A DNA stretch of 64,000 nucleotides from Lentzea aerocolonigenes. GTDB lineage: Bacteria > Actinomycetota > Actinomycetes > Mycobacteriales > Pseudonocardiaceae. Both the position numbers and the translations under genes were made by a program. The notes below the pieces were generated by a model, which saw only the letters and a program-made list of their open reading frames with translations, had not been told where the DNA came from and did no database searches. The DNA is taken from the NCBI RefSeq assembly GCF_000974445.1, contig NZ_BBOJ01000010.1, positions 1 to 64,000 on the forward strand, in the 5' to 3' direction. Every line of letters starts with the position of its first letter. Positions within the stretch are counted from its first letter, which is position 1. This document shows, one piece after another, positions 36,579 to 45,882 of the stretch.

Positions 36579-36992
36579 TCAGTTTGTTCGGCAGTAATGC
36601 ACCAATTCGACCAACAGGCCCGCCGCGCGTAGATAGGTGAACGCGACTGTCATGCCTTCGCGCGCGCCGATACGGGGTTCCGGGTCCACCGGGATGAAAC
36701 CGGCGGTGCGGAGGCGCTCCAACTCCGGTTCGATCTCGTCGACCTCGAACGCGATGTGGTGAAGTCCGGGGCCGGTCCGGGAAAGCCGGCCGTCCAGCGT
36801 CGACCCCTCGCCTGAGGGTGAGATCAGCTCGATGGCGGGCCCGGAGTCGGCGCGGTCCCAGAACTCGCAGGCCACGCGGTACTCGGGGGCCACACCGGTG
36901 TCCCCCTGGGACAGGCCGAGGGCGCCGAGGAACGGGGCCAGTTCGGCCGGCGTGGCGGTGGCGAGTCCGATGTGGTCGATGCGCAGGATCAT
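36579..36992 (-). CDS. VOC-superfamily (glyoxalase/methylmalonyl-CoA epimerase-like) protein
   Basis: This 137-residue protein has two beta-alpha-beta-beta-beta modules: LRIDHIGLATATPAELAPFL opens the first and GLHHIAFEVDEIEPELERLR the second. Metal ligands are plausible at His7, Glu (IELISP), His (GLHHIAF) and Glu (LVELVHY). Relatives include methylmalonyl-CoA epimerase and antibiotic-binding resistance proteins. Coupled by ATGA to the small upstream gene; both are divergent from the TrmB/LuxR regulator. The role is unknown: epimerase or product-binding are both possible. Confidence 0.8.
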   Translation of the reverse strand: MILRIDHIGLATATPAELAPFLGALGLSQGDTGVAPEYRVACEFWDRADSGPAIELISPSGEGSTLDGRLSRTGPGLHHIAFEVDEIEPELERLRTAGFIPVDPEPRIGAREGMTVAFTYLRAAGLLVELVHYCRTN

Positions 36993-37288
36993 GACGGTCC
37001 GTTTCCGAAGTTTCGCAGGTCCACCTGGCGGCAGTGACGGAAGACGACGGACGGGAGATCCGCTTCGACACCCTTGCCGATGAATTCGCCTATTTCACGA
37101 GGAATACCTTTTGAGGTGACCGAGAGAAATACGACTACGTGCAGGGTTCCTACACTCGCCTCGACCCAGATGTGTTCGACCGAGATGTTCGTCGGCGCAA
37201 CCGCGGCCAGCGCGCTCTTTTTCAGCACCTCGGGCGAGGGGAGAGCTCCGCCCGTGGTTGACTCGAAGGCCATCCAGACGGTACGCAA
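36989..37288 (-). CDS. Small protein with TTG start, unknown function
   Basis: A TTG at 37288 has AGGAG seven bases upstream and opens a 99-residue frame starting (M)RTVWMAFESTTGGALPSPEV, with a later strand-rich part (EHIWVEASVGTLHVVVFLSV). It ends in an ATGA overlap with the VOC gene. No family is recognised. The mix of strand-like segments suggests a small alpha/beta fold. An in-frame ATG five codons further on is an alternative start with no good ribosome binding site. Confidence 0.6.
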   Translation of the reverse strand: MRTVWMAFESTTGGALPSPEVLKKSALAAVAPTNISVEHIWVEASVGTLHVVVFLSVTSKGIPREIGEFIGKGVEADLPSVVFRHCRQVDLRNFGNGPS

Positions 37289-37677
37289 TTTACTTCTCCT
37301 GGCGTCTGACGACGCAACCGCATTTGTCGGCCGCAGGGCAGAAGGCACCATTTCGGACACGACGCCTCCAGGGCTGATCGTTTCCGACCTCGGCCCGCTT
37401 GTCACCCTCCGCAGCCTTCAGGCTGCTGCCGTGGCAGGTATGTGCCCCGCGTCCGCCCTGGTGGGCCGACCGCTGTTACCGACGGTGAAGCCGTGAGTAC
37501 GTTGTGATCAAGGATTCTTGCCACGATGGCGGCCATGTGCCAGCCTGGCAGCGAAACGCGCAGACAGAAGCCGCGGGGCGTGCGGCTCCTATTCAGCGGA
37601 GGCACTCTTCGAGCCGAGTCGGTCTTTCGAACACTGGGATGATCATTCGACGCAGAGTGACACGGGGGACTCTGGTT
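37289..37677. promoter_or_regulatory. Divergent intergenic region before cluster B regulator
   Basis: These 389 bases separate the VOC/small-protein unit from the TrmB/LuxR regulator. A reading frame open through it in phase with the regulator (from 37504) lacks a ribosome binding site and is probably not coding. Promoters for both units are expected here. No clear repeat is seen. Confidence 0.45.
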
Positions 37678-38673
37678 ATGTTAACTTTGTTCGGCTTGTC
37701 CGATCACGCCGTCGCGGCGTACGAGGCGATGCTCGCCAACCCGCAGCACGGCGTCGCCGAAATAGCGGACACTCTAGGCATATCGGAGGCGCAGGTCCGC
37801 GACGGTCTGGACGAATTGTGCAGCCTGTCACTGGTGCGTCAGAGCTGGGACGAACCGGGCAAACTGCGCGCCATTCCGCCCAGGGTCGGGCTCACCGCGT
37901 TGCTGTCACGCCAGGAGTCCGAGCTGAAGGCTCGGCAGGACCAGCTGAACGCCAGCAGGCACGCGCTCGAGCACGTCATCGCGGAGTACACGGCTTTCGA
38001 CGAGCCGCAGGCCGGTGTCGAACAGCTGACGGGACTGGACTCGGCGCGGTGCCGGATCGAGACGCTCGCGCACGAATGCGAGTCCGAGGTCCTCGCGTTC
38101 TGCCCGGACGGCGCGCTCACCGTGGACAACATGAAGGCCAGCCGCGCGCTGGACGAGGCGGTGCTCTCCCGCGGCGTCAAGATGCGCACGATCTACCTGG
38201 ACAGCATCGTCAACGACACGGCGTCCGCGTCCTACGCCGAGTGGCTGGTGGGCACCGGAGCCGAGGTGCGCACGGTGCCGATCTCGCCGCCCCGCATGCT
38301 GATCTACGACCGCCGGGTCGCGGTCGTTCCGATCGACCCGGACAACACCGCCGCGGGCGCGGTCCTGCTGAACGGCGCCGGCGTGGTCGCCGCGCTCTGC
38401 GACCTGTTCAGCTACGTCTGGGAGTCCGCGTTCCCGTTCGGCATGGCGTCGCCGTGCGCGGGACCGGACGAGCTGACACCGCAGGAGATGGCCGTGCTGC
38501 GACTGCTCGCCGAAGGGCACACGGACGAAACGGTCGCGCGCAAGCTCGGCGTCTCGGTCCGGACCTCGCGGCGGATCACCGCGAACATCGCCAAGCGGCT
38601 CGGCGTGCGCAGCCGGTTCCAGGCGGGTGTCGAAGCGGTGCGGCGTGGCTGGCTGCGCCCGACCGGTGAATGA
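37678..38673 (+). CDS. TrmB/LuxR-like transcriptional regulator with TTA second codon
   Basis: This 331-residue regulator joins an N-terminal TrmB-type winged helix (LSDHAVAAYEAMLANPQHGV, AEIADTLGISEAQVRDGLDE), a coiled-coil segment (about 75-100), a middle phospholipase-D-like sensing fold and a C-terminal LuxR helix-turn-helix (LTPQEMAVLRLLAEGHTDET, then VARKLGVSVRTSRRITANIA). It lies just upstream of the plus-strand NRPS operon and probably activates it. The second codon is TTA (37681-37683), so its translation, and hence the cluster, may depend on the bldA tRNA. The ATG at 37678 follows GGGGGA at about eight bases. Confidence 0.87.
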   Translation: MLTLFGLSDHAVAAYEAMLANPQHGVAEIADTLGISEAQVRDGLDELCSLSLVRQSWDEPGKLRAIPPRVGLTALLSRQESELKARQDQLNASRHALEHVIAEYTAFDEPQAGVEQLTGLDSARCRIETLAHECESEVLAFCPDGALTVDNMKASRALDEAVLSRGVKMRTIYLDSIVNDTASASYAEWLVGTGAEVRTVPISPPRMLIYDRRVAVVPIDPDNTAAGAVLLNGAGVVAALCDLFSYVWESAFPFGMASPCAGPDELTPQEMAVLRLLAEGHTDETVARKLGVSVRTSRRITANIAKRLGVRSRFQAGVEAVRRGWLRPTGE

Positions 38674-38786
38674 CTTGCTGCCATGACACCGTCCTGCCAC
38701 TCCTGACCGGCGAAAACGTTGTCGAAATCTGGTTGCATCGGTGATGAGCACGGGAGAATTCACCGAACTGGATTGAGACGGCCACG

Positions 38787-39026
38787 ATGAGCGAAGATCT
38801 CGACGACGTCATCGCCCGCTATGCCACCGAGCCCTTCGACGATGGCACGCCGATCGCCGAGGCCGGCCTGGTGTCGATTTCCGTTTTCCGGGTCATCACC
38901 GACGTGGTCACCGATCCGGGTGTCGAGATCGACGCGGGCCGGCTCGCCGACGCGCGGACCGTCGGTGACCTGAAAGCCTGGTTGCGGGACATTCTCGCTG
39001 GTCAAGCCACCGGTGATGCCGCGTGA
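38787..39026 (+). CDS. Free-standing carrier protein opening the NRPS operon
   Basis: This 79-residue acidic protein has a carrier-like three-helix pattern with the Ser in IAEAGLVSISVFRVITDVV, where LVS replaces the usual LDS. The altered motif leaves some doubt that it is pantetheinylated. Its TGA overlaps the GTG start of the NRPS, so the two are translated together and it may hand a starter to that C domain. Confidence 0.75.
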   Translation: MSEDLDDVIARYATEPFDDGTPIAEAGLVSISVFRVITDVVTDPGVEIDAGRLADARTVGDLKAWLRDILAGQATGDAA

Positions 39027-42000
39027 AGGCCACGGCGGAAGTGTCGCTGCTGACGGAGTCCCAGCGGAGTCTGCTGCTCATCGACCGAATGGTGTCCGCG
39101 CGGCACATGTACAACCTCGTGATGGAGATCGAGCTCGCACCGAAATTCGGCGTGAACGAGCTGCGCGAGGCTTTGGCGACATTGCTGGAGATCCAGCCGG
39201 GACTGCGGCAGACATTCGCCGACCTCCCCCGACCGCACGCCGTGCTGAACCCGTGCCCCTCCCCGGAGGAAATCGTCGTCGACATCGAAAGAATTGACGA
39301 CCTGCCACAACTCGTGGCAAAGACTCGCACGCACGAGTTCGACCTGTACGAGGGCCCGCTGTACCGGTTCGCCCACCTGTCCGGTGACGGCCGCTCCGTG
39401 CTGCTCCTCGTCGTGCACCACCTGATCTTCGACGGAATGTCGGTCCGCCCGCTCACCAACGACCTGACCACCGCGCTCTCCGGCGGGTTCAGCGCGGACG
39501 AGCGCACCGCCCTGCGCACCAGGCGCGAGGCGGACTTCCAGCGTGAGCTGGCCGCACAGGTGCGCGTGGAGGCGGACCCGAAGACCGTGGAGAAGGCCGC
39601 GGAATGGGCCCGTGAGCTGCGGGAACGCTCGACGGCACCGCTGTACCCCCGGCCGCACCGCCCCGCGGAGACCTCGTTCGAGGGCACCAGGGTCGACTGG
39701 GTGCTCGACGCGGACGAGTCGGCGGCGATCGACGCCACGTGCCGCGACCTGAAGATCACCGCGTACGAGTTCTTCACCGCCGTGTACGGCGCGGTCATCG
39801 GCAGGCACTCGGCCACGTCGTCGGCCGTGCTGGGCAGCCCGTTCGCGGCCCGTCGCACGATCGGGTCGTTCGACCTGTGCGGCTTCTTCGTCAACACCCT
39901 GCCGATCCACTTCGACGTCGACTGGACCCGGCCGTTCGCGGACCACGCGAGCACCGCGGTCCGCCCAGCCGTCGAACAAGCCCGCTCACGGGTCGGCGTG
40001 CCGTTCAGCAAGCTCGTGGCCCACCTGCGGCCGGACCGGTCCACGAACCGCAACCCGCTCTTCTCGTGCATGCTCGCGATGCAGGACACCCTGCCGCTGT
40101 CTCCGGACGCCCCGGTCCGCTCACTGGTCGAGCACGGCAACGGCACCGCCAAGTTCGACCTCTGGCTCGGGGTGTGGCCGGTGGACGGCCGCTGGCGACT
40201 CGCCGTCGAGTACGACCACGAGCTGTTGCCCGCACCCGTCGCCGACGAGATCATCGGCTCGCTGCGCACCGCGATCGTCCGCGCGGCCACGACCCCGGAC
40301 ACCCCGGTCGGCGCCTTGTTCGAGGACCGGTCGCGGAGCGAGTCGTCGCGCACCGACGAGGAGTGGGCCGAGCCACCGTCGGACTCGCTGGTCGAGTGGG
40401 TGGACGGCACGGCGGCCGGCACGCCGCACGCGGCGGCCGTCGAGACAGCGGACCGCACGATCACCTATGCCGAGCTGGTCACCGCGTCCCGGCGCACGGC
40501 GGGCGGTCTGGCGCAACGCGGCGTCGGCGCCGGCGACATCGTCGGTGTCTGCGCCCAGGACCTCGTCGACACCACCGTGGCGATCCTCGCCATCCTGCGC
40601 CGGGGTGCGGCGTATCTCCCGCTCGACGCGACGCTGCCGTCGCACCGCCTGCAGTACATGATCGACAAGACGCGCTGCGAGCTGGTGATCGGCGAGCTGG
40701 ACGTGACCGGCCCGGAGTTCGTCACGATCGGCGACCTCGACGCCGAACCCGTCGCGGACGACAAGGGCTCGTCGGCGTACGTGATGTTCTCGTCGGGCTC
40801 CACCGGCTCGCCCAAGGGCATCGAGATGGGTGTCGGCCCGCTGGTGAACCTGACGGCGTGGCAGATCGCGGCGCTGGAGATGGACGCGAGCACCAGGTTC
40901 GTGCAGTACGCGCCGCTCGGATTCGACGTGTCGTTCCAGGAGATCATCCCGACCCTGGCGGCGGGCGGCACGGTCATCTCGCGCGACCCGGTGGTGCGCG
41001 CGGACTTCCCCGCGCTGGTGGAACGCCTCGCCGCCACCGCGACCACGCACGTGTACCTGCCGGTCGCGGCGCTCGGCGCGTTCGTCCGGGCGGCGCAGGA
41101 CGAGAAGTTCACCGACCTGCGGTACGTCTGCGTGTCCGGCGAACAGCTGGTGCTCGACGATGTCAGCCGCGACTTCTTCGTCCAGCGGCCACACCTGACA
41201 CTCGTGAATCTCTACGGGCCGACGGAAACCCACGCGGTGACCACGCACCGGCTCGGTGCCGCGGACGCGGTGTGGCCGGTGCACGTGCCGATCGGCGTGC
41301 CGCTGACCGGTGTCGTGGCCTACGTCGTCGACGTCACGGGACACCTCGCTCCGGCGGGGGTGCAGGGCGAGCTGCTGCTCGGCGGACGCTGCCCGGCCAA
41401 GGGATACATCGGCGACCCGGAGCTGACCGAACGCGGGTTCGTCCCGGATCGGTTCGCGGGCAACGGAACCACGTACCGCACAGGCGACCAGGTGCTGCGC
41501 GACGAGCACGGCGTGCTGGTCTTCCTCGGCCGCACCGACGAGCAGGTCAAGATCCGCGGGTACCGGGTCGAGCTGGGCGAGGTCGAGGCCGCGGCGAACG
41601 ACGTGCCGGGTGTCCGCCGGGCCGTGGCCGCGCCGCGGGAGACGGACTCGGGACGCGAGCTGGTGCTGTTCCTCGTCGGCGACGCCGATCCCGCCGCGGT
41701 CAAGGAGCGGCTCACGGGGAGACTGCCCGGTTACGCCGTGCCGGCACGGGTTTTCGTGGTCGACGCGGTCCCGTACACGAGCAACGGCAAGGTCGACCGG
41801 ACGGCGTTGCTGCGCGGCGCCGAGGACGCCATCGCCGCGGAGCTGGTCGCCGCCGCCGGGCAGGTGTGCGAGTACCTCGACGACGTCGAGCGCGAGCTGG
41901 CCGAGATGTGGTCGGAGCTGCTGGAACAGCCGAACGTCGAACGGGAGCGGTCGCTGCTCGAGTACGGCGCGCACTCGCTGCAGGTGTTCACCGCTCTCGC

Positions 42001-42103
42001 GCGGGTGCGGCAGCGCTACGGCGTGACCGTGCCGGTCAAGAAGTTCTTCCGCGGCCCGACCGTGGCGGCGCTCGCCGAGACCGTCCGGCACGCGGCGAGC
42101 TGA
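39023..42103 (+). CDS. NRPS module C-A-T, possibly cyclic imino acid specific
   Basis: This 1026-residue protein has a C domain (about 8-430) with HHLIFDG (132-138), an A domain (about 455-940) with FSSGSTGSPKG, NLYGPTETH, YRTGDQV, KIRGYRVELGEVE and NGKVDR, and a T domain with Ser985 in YGAHSLQVF. A hand alignment to GrsA gives specificity residues D-V-Q-Y-C-S-L-A-V-K. The DVQ start is typical of proline-type codes, so proline, pipecolate or a relative is a guess; it has not been tested. No epimerase, methylase or release domain. Its GTG start overlaps the carrier gene. Confidence 0.92.
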   Translation: MKATAEVSLLTESQRSLLLIDRMVSARHMYNLVMEIELAPKFGVNELREALATLLEIQPGLRQTFADLPRPHAVLNPCPSPEEIVVDIERIDDLPQLVAKTRTHEFDLYEGPLYRFAHLSGDGRSVLLLVVHHLIFDGMSVRPLTNDLTTALSGGFSADERTALRTRREADFQRELAAQVRVEADPKTVEKAAEWARELRERSTAPLYPRPHRPAETSFEGTRVDWVLDADESAAIDATCRDLKITAYEFFTAVYGAVIGRHSATSSAVLGSPFAARRTIGSFDLCGFFVNTLPIHFDVDWTRPFADHASTAVRPAVEQARSRVGVPFSKLVAHLRPDRSTNRNPLFSCMLAMQDTLPLSPDAPVRSLVEHGNGTAKFDLWLGVWPVDGRWRLAVEYDHELLPAPVADEIIGSLRTAIVRAATTPDTPVGALFEDRSRSESSRTDEEWAEPPSDSLVEWVDGTAAGTPHAAAVETADRTITYAELVTASRRTAGGLAQRGVGAGDIVGVCAQDLVDTTVAILAILRRGAAYLPLDATLPSHRLQYMIDKTRCELVIGELDVTGPEFVTIGDLDAEPVADDKGSSAYVMFSSGSTGSPKGIEMGVGPLVNLTAWQIAALEMDASTRFVQYAPLGFDVSFQEIIPTLAAGGTVISRDPVVRADFPALVERLAATATTHVYLPVAALGAFVRAAQDEKFTDLRYVCVSGEQLVLDDVSRDFFVQRPHLTLVNLYGPTETHAVTTHRLGAADAVWPVHVPIGVPLTGVVAYVVDVTGHLAPAGVQGELLLGGRCPAKGYIGDPELTERGFVPDRFAGNGTTYRTGDQVLRDEHGVLVFLGRTDEQVKIRGYRVELGEVEAAANDVPGVRRAVAAPRETDSGRELVLFLVGDADPAAVKERLTGRLPGYAVPARVFVVDAVPYTSNGKVDRTALLRGAEDAIAAELVAAAGQVCEYLDDVERELAEMWSELLEQPNVERERSLLEYGAHSLQVFTALARVRQRYGVTVPVKKFFRGPTVAALAETVRHAAS

Positions 42104-42116
42104 ACCCGGAGGAAGC

Positions 42117-44879
42117 ATGCTGTCCGACGCACAGTTCGCCCACTGGGTCAGTGGTCACGCACTCGGGGGCACCGGCGCGCGGTTGCGCGTCGAGTGGATC
42201 TCCGGCGACACGGCACCGATCGACGCGGCGTGGCACCGGATCGTCCAGCGGCACAACGGGTTGCGGCTCGAGGATCTTCACGTGGACGGTGAGCGCGTCC
42301 GGCTCGACGTCGACCGGGTGTTCGTCTCGCCGTGGCTGCTGGAGTCCGTGCTGCTGCCCGAGCTCACCGGGCGGCAGGCGGCACAGGGCACGGCCGACGG
42401 CGCCGACCTCGACACGGCTCGCCGATACTGGCTCGCCCGCCTCGCTGATCTGCCGCCCGCACCTCCCTTGCCCACCGCGGACGCGGGCGAACCCCGGCTC
42501 GCCCGGCGCACCGGTGCGCTGGGCGCCGACGAGTGGCGGGTGCTGCGCAAGCACGCCGAGAACCGTGACGTCACGGCGGAAGGCCTGCTCGCCGCGTGCT
42601 TCGCGGAGGTGCTGCGGACGTGGAGCGGGGTCGACCGGTTCACCCTCGACTGCCGCCTGCACCCCACCGACACGAGCACGCTGCACGCCGTGCCGCCGCC
42701 GGACGGGACGTTCGCCGACCGGGCCCGTGCCGTCGCACAGCGGTTGGCCGACGACAAGTGGCACTGGCGGTTCGGTGGCGAGCTGGTGGTCCGCGAGCTG
42801 AACCGGTTGCCGGACAGCCGTGGCCGGGCGGAGTTCCCCGTGGTGTTCACCAGTCTGCTCGACTGTCCACAACAGACCTCGCTGGTCCGGGTGGGCGGCA
42901 TGGCGCTGTCCCCGCACGCGTCGGTGGAGCTGCAGGTCCGGCCCGACGGGGACGCGCTGGCCTACCACTGGGACGCCCGCACCGACCTGTTCCCACCCGG
43001 CGTACCGGACGACCTGTTCGCCGCGTTCGACCGGCTGCTCCGGGCGTTGCTGAACGACGAAACCTGGTCACGGCACTGGATCTCACTGGTGCCACCCGGC
43101 CAGCTCGCGGTGCGCGAGCAGGTCAATGCCACGAACGGCCCGATACCGGACGGCCTGCTGCACACCGCGCTGCACGAGCACGCGGTGCGACAGCCTGACG
43201 CGCCGGCCGTGATCACGTCGGACCGCACGTTCACCTATGCCGAACTGGCCAGGAGGATCGCCCAGGTCGGCACCCGGCTGCGCGAGCTCGGGGTCCGGCC
43301 CGGCCGGCTCGTCGCGGTCGTCATGGAGAAGGGCTGGGAGCAGATCGTCGCCGCGCACGGCGTGCTGGCAGCAGGTGGCGCGTACGTGCCGATCGACGCG
43401 AGCGTGCCCGAGGACCGCCTGCGCTATCTGCTCGACCACTGCGAGGTCCAGGTCGTGCTCAGTCAGAGCCGCCTCGACCTGCCCTGGCCGGAACACATCC
43501 GCGTGTTGCAGGTCGACGGAGACTTCGACGACGTGGAACCCGTTGCGCTCCAACCGCTTCAGCAGACCACAGATCTCGCGTACGTGATCTTCACGTCCGG
43601 CTCGACCGGGCTGCCCAAGGGCGTGATGGTGGACCACCGCGGCGCGCTCAACACGCTCACCGACGTCAACGCCCGGTTCGGGATCGGGCGGGACGACCGC
43701 TGCATCGCGTTGTCCGGCCTGCACTTCGATCTGTCCGTACCGGACACGTTCGGCATGTTCCTCGTCGGCGGCGCGGTGGTGGTGCCCGACGCCTCTGCCG
43801 GGCTCGACCCGCGGCACTGGTCGGAGCTGGTGGCCGAACACGGCGTCACGTTCTGGAACTCGGTGCCCGCGCTGTTCGAGATGTTCGTGCTGTACCTGCG
43901 GAGCACCGGCAAACGCGACCGGATGGCGTCGCTGCGGCTGGTGATCCTGGCGGGCGACTGGATCCCGGTGACCCTGCCCGGCCACGCGCGCAGACTGAAC
44001 CCGGACCTCCGCGTCATCGGCAGTGGCGGTCCGACCGAGACGTGCATCTGGTCGGTGATCTACCCCATCGGCGACGTCGACCCCGCGTGGCGCAGCATCC
44101 CCTACGGCCGCCCGATGACCAACCAGCGCTACCACGTGCTGGACGAACGCGGCAGGCCGTGTCCGGACTGGGTGGCCGGCGAGATCCACATCGCCAGCGA
44201 GGTCGGGCTGGCTCAGGGCTACTGGCGCGACAGCGAACGCACCGCGGAGAAGTTCCCGGTGGAGTCCGGGGAACGCAGGTACGCCTCCGGCGACCTCGGC
44301 CGGTACCTGCCGGACGGGAACATCGAGATCCTCGGCCGCACGGACTTCCAGGTGAAGATCCAGGGCGTGCGGATCGAGCTGGGCGAGGTCGAGGCGGCCG
44401 TCGCCGAACACCCGGACGTGCGGGCCGCGGTCGTGGTCGCCTCCGGCAATCAGCGCGACGCACAGGTGCTGCGCGCGTTCGTGGTGTGGCAGCAACAGGG
44501 CTCGGTCGACGAGCTGCGAGAGTTCCTGCGGGCCAGGCTGCCCGCGCACCTGGTGCCGCCGGTGATCTCCGAGCTCGACGCGTTGCCGTTGACCCGCAAC
44601 GGGAAGGTCGACCGGCTCGCACTGGCGGCGAGACGCGGTCGTCCCGGGTCGCGGCAGGCCGGACCGTTCGAGCAGGAGCTGTGTGCCGTCTGCGCGGACG
44701 TGCTCGGTGTCGCGCACGTCGACCCGACCGGCGACTTCTTCCACGCGGGCGGCGACTCCCGGCTCGCCGTCCAGGTCGCCTCGCGGTTGTCCGTCCCGCC
44801 CGAACCGGTGCTGCGGGCACTGCTCACGTCGCCCAGCCTGGCCGACGCGGCCACCGCAATCGAGAGGAGTGTCCGGTGA
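42117..44879 (+). CDS. NRPS module with shortened cyclization-like domain, A-T
   Basis: This 920-residue protein has an N-terminal region of about 330 residues that resembles heterocyclization (Cy) domains (RRYWLARLADLPPAPPLP, PVVFTSLLDCPQQTSLV, YHWDARTDLFPPGVPDDLFA), but about 100 residues are missing and the DxxxxD motif is not intact (DRVFVS). The A domain belongs to the Cys-type clade (FDLSVPD, FWNSVPAL, LAGDWIPV, GPTETCIWSV) with hand-read code D-L-P-N-I-A-S-I-W-K, unlike the usual DLYNLSLIW for Cys. T-domain Ser881 is in HAGGDSRLAVQV. GGAGGAAGC precedes the ATG. The N-terminal domain may be inactive in cyclization. Confidence 0.9.
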   Translation: MLSDAQFAHWVSGHALGGTGARLRVEWISGDTAPIDAAWHRIVQRHNGLRLEDLHVDGERVRLDVDRVFVSPWLLESVLLPELTGRQAAQGTADGADLDTARRYWLARLADLPPAPPLPTADAGEPRLARRTGALGADEWRVLRKHAENRDVTAEGLLAACFAEVLRTWSGVDRFTLDCRLHPTDTSTLHAVPPPDGTFADRARAVAQRLADDKWHWRFGGELVVRELNRLPDSRGRAEFPVVFTSLLDCPQQTSLVRVGGMALSPHASVELQVRPDGDALAYHWDARTDLFPPGVPDDLFAAFDRLLRALLNDETWSRHWISLVPPGQLAVREQVNATNGPIPDGLLHTALHEHAVRQPDAPAVITSDRTFTYAELARRIAQVGTRLRELGVRPGRLVAVVMEKGWEQIVAAHGVLAAGGAYVPIDASVPEDRLRYLLDHCEVQVVLSQSRLDLPWPEHIRVLQVDGDFDDVEPVALQPLQQTTDLAYVIFTSGSTGLPKGVMVDHRGALNTLTDVNARFGIGRDDRCIALSGLHFDLSVPDTFGMFLVGGAVVVPDASAGLDPRHWSELVAEHGVTFWNSVPALFEMFVLYLRSTGKRDRMASLRLVILAGDWIPVTLPGHARRLNPDLRVIGSGGPTETCIWSVIYPIGDVDPAWRSIPYGRPMTNQRYHVLDERGRPCPDWVAGEIHIASEVGLAQGYWRDSERTAEKFPVESGERRYASGDLGRYLPDGNIEILGRTDFQVKIQGVRIELGEVEAAVAEHPDVRAAVVVASGNQRDAQVLRAFVVWQQQGSVDELREFLRARLPAHLVPPVISELDALPLTRNGKVDRLALAARRGRPGSRQAGPFEQELCAVCADVLGVAHVDPTGDFFHAGGDSRLAVQVASRLSVPPEPVLRALLTSPSLADAATAIERSVR

Positions 44880-45874
44880 AGGTGCCACCGGTGGGACTCG
44901 GCATCGCGAGCATGGCGGTGAGCCTCGGTGCCGCCGCGGACGTCGCGGCCACGGCGCAGGACTACGTGCCGGACCCGGAACGCGTGATCCGCTGGGGTTA
45001 CCGCACGTTCCACCGCGCGCCGGACGTGACGGCGACCGATCTCGCGACCGCCGCGGCACGGGATGCGCTCGCGCGGGCGGAGTGCGACGTCAAGGACGTG
45101 GACCTGGTCGTGCTGGCCAGCTCCGACGTGCCGGAGTTCCTGCACTGGGACGGTTCCGCCGCGCTCGCGCGGGCGTTGGGTGCGCGGGACACTCCGACCT
45201 TGATGCTGACCCAGGGGTGTGCCTCGGGCGTCACCGCGTTCGGCGACGTCGCGGGCGCGATGGCGATCCGCGAGTCGGTCGGCACGGCGTTGTTCGTGAC
45301 GGTCGGGCGGGTCGACGAGACCTACCGCAACCGGATGCAGATCAACAACTGCCTGTTCAGCGACGGCGCCGCGGCCGCGGTGCTGCGGCGAGGGCACGAC
45401 CGGCTGCGCTGGCTCGCCACCGAGCAGCTCACCGACGGCGACTTCTGCGAGTTCTTCCAGGTCGGCCACGACTCGGCCGCCGAGCAGGAACTCGGCACGC
45501 TGGAACGGATCCAGCGGCACTTCCAGCGGGACCCGCGCAAGCTCAAGGGGTTCATCGACCAGATCAACGACCGGACGGCGTGCGTCATCGACCGCGCCTG
45601 CGCGAGCGCGGGTGTCGCGCGCGAGGACCTCAGCCGGCTGATCTTCCTGAACGACAACCAGCAGGCGTTCGCGGACCTGAGCCGGGTGCTGGGCATCCCG
45701 CGTGAACGCACGAACGCCGAGCTCGCCCGGCAGTACGGCCACGTCGCGGGCGCGGACCAGCTCATCTGCCTGCGGGAGCACGTCGAACGCGGCGAGCTGG
45801 CCGAGGGCGACCTGGTGGCGCTCGCCGGGGTGTCGCTGGGCATGCACTGGTTCTGCACGCTCATCCAGGTCTGA
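44876..45874 (+). CDS. KAS III-family protein with altered catalytic residues, sub-cluster B
   Basis: This 332-residue FabH-like protein keeps the nucleophile Cys115 in LTQGCASGVTAFGD. The His of the usual HQAN motif seems replaced (IFLNDNQQAF, Asn259), and the Asn of the third position is His289 in YGHVAGAD. This C-N-H arrangement does not match FabH or the usual acyltransferase variants. With FkbH and ACP next to it, it could condense or transfer a glyceryl or related unit, as KAS III proteins do in tetronate pathways. Its GTG start overlaps the NRPS stop; GAGAGGAG precedes it. Confidence 0.85.
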   Translation: MKVPPVGLGIASMAVSLGAAADVAATAQDYVPDPERVIRWGYRTFHRAPDVTATDLATAAARDALARAECDVKDVDLVVLASSDVPEFLHWDGSAALARALGARDTPTLMLTQGCASGVTAFGDVAGAMAIRESVGTALFVTVGRVDETYRNRMQINNCLFSDGAAAAVLRRGHDRLRWLATEQLTDGDFCEFFQVGHDSAAEQELGTLERIQRHFQRDPRKLKGFIDQINDRTACVIDRACASAGVAREDLSRLIFLNDNQQAFADLSRVLGIPRERTNAELARQYGHVAGADQLICLREHVERGELAEGDLVALAGVSLGMHWFCTLIQV

Positions 45875-45882
45875 GGGACGAC

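Noticed and set aside
37504-37677. Upstream extension of the TrmB/LuxR regulator
   Set aside because: The added residues are Arg/Ser-rich with no domain, and the ATG at 37678 has a good ribosome binding site and begins at the winged-helix fold.
40121-42118. Long open frame (665 codons) antisense to the first NRPS
   Set aside because: The NRPS motifs on the plus strand are unambiguous; the antisense frame shows only biased composition.
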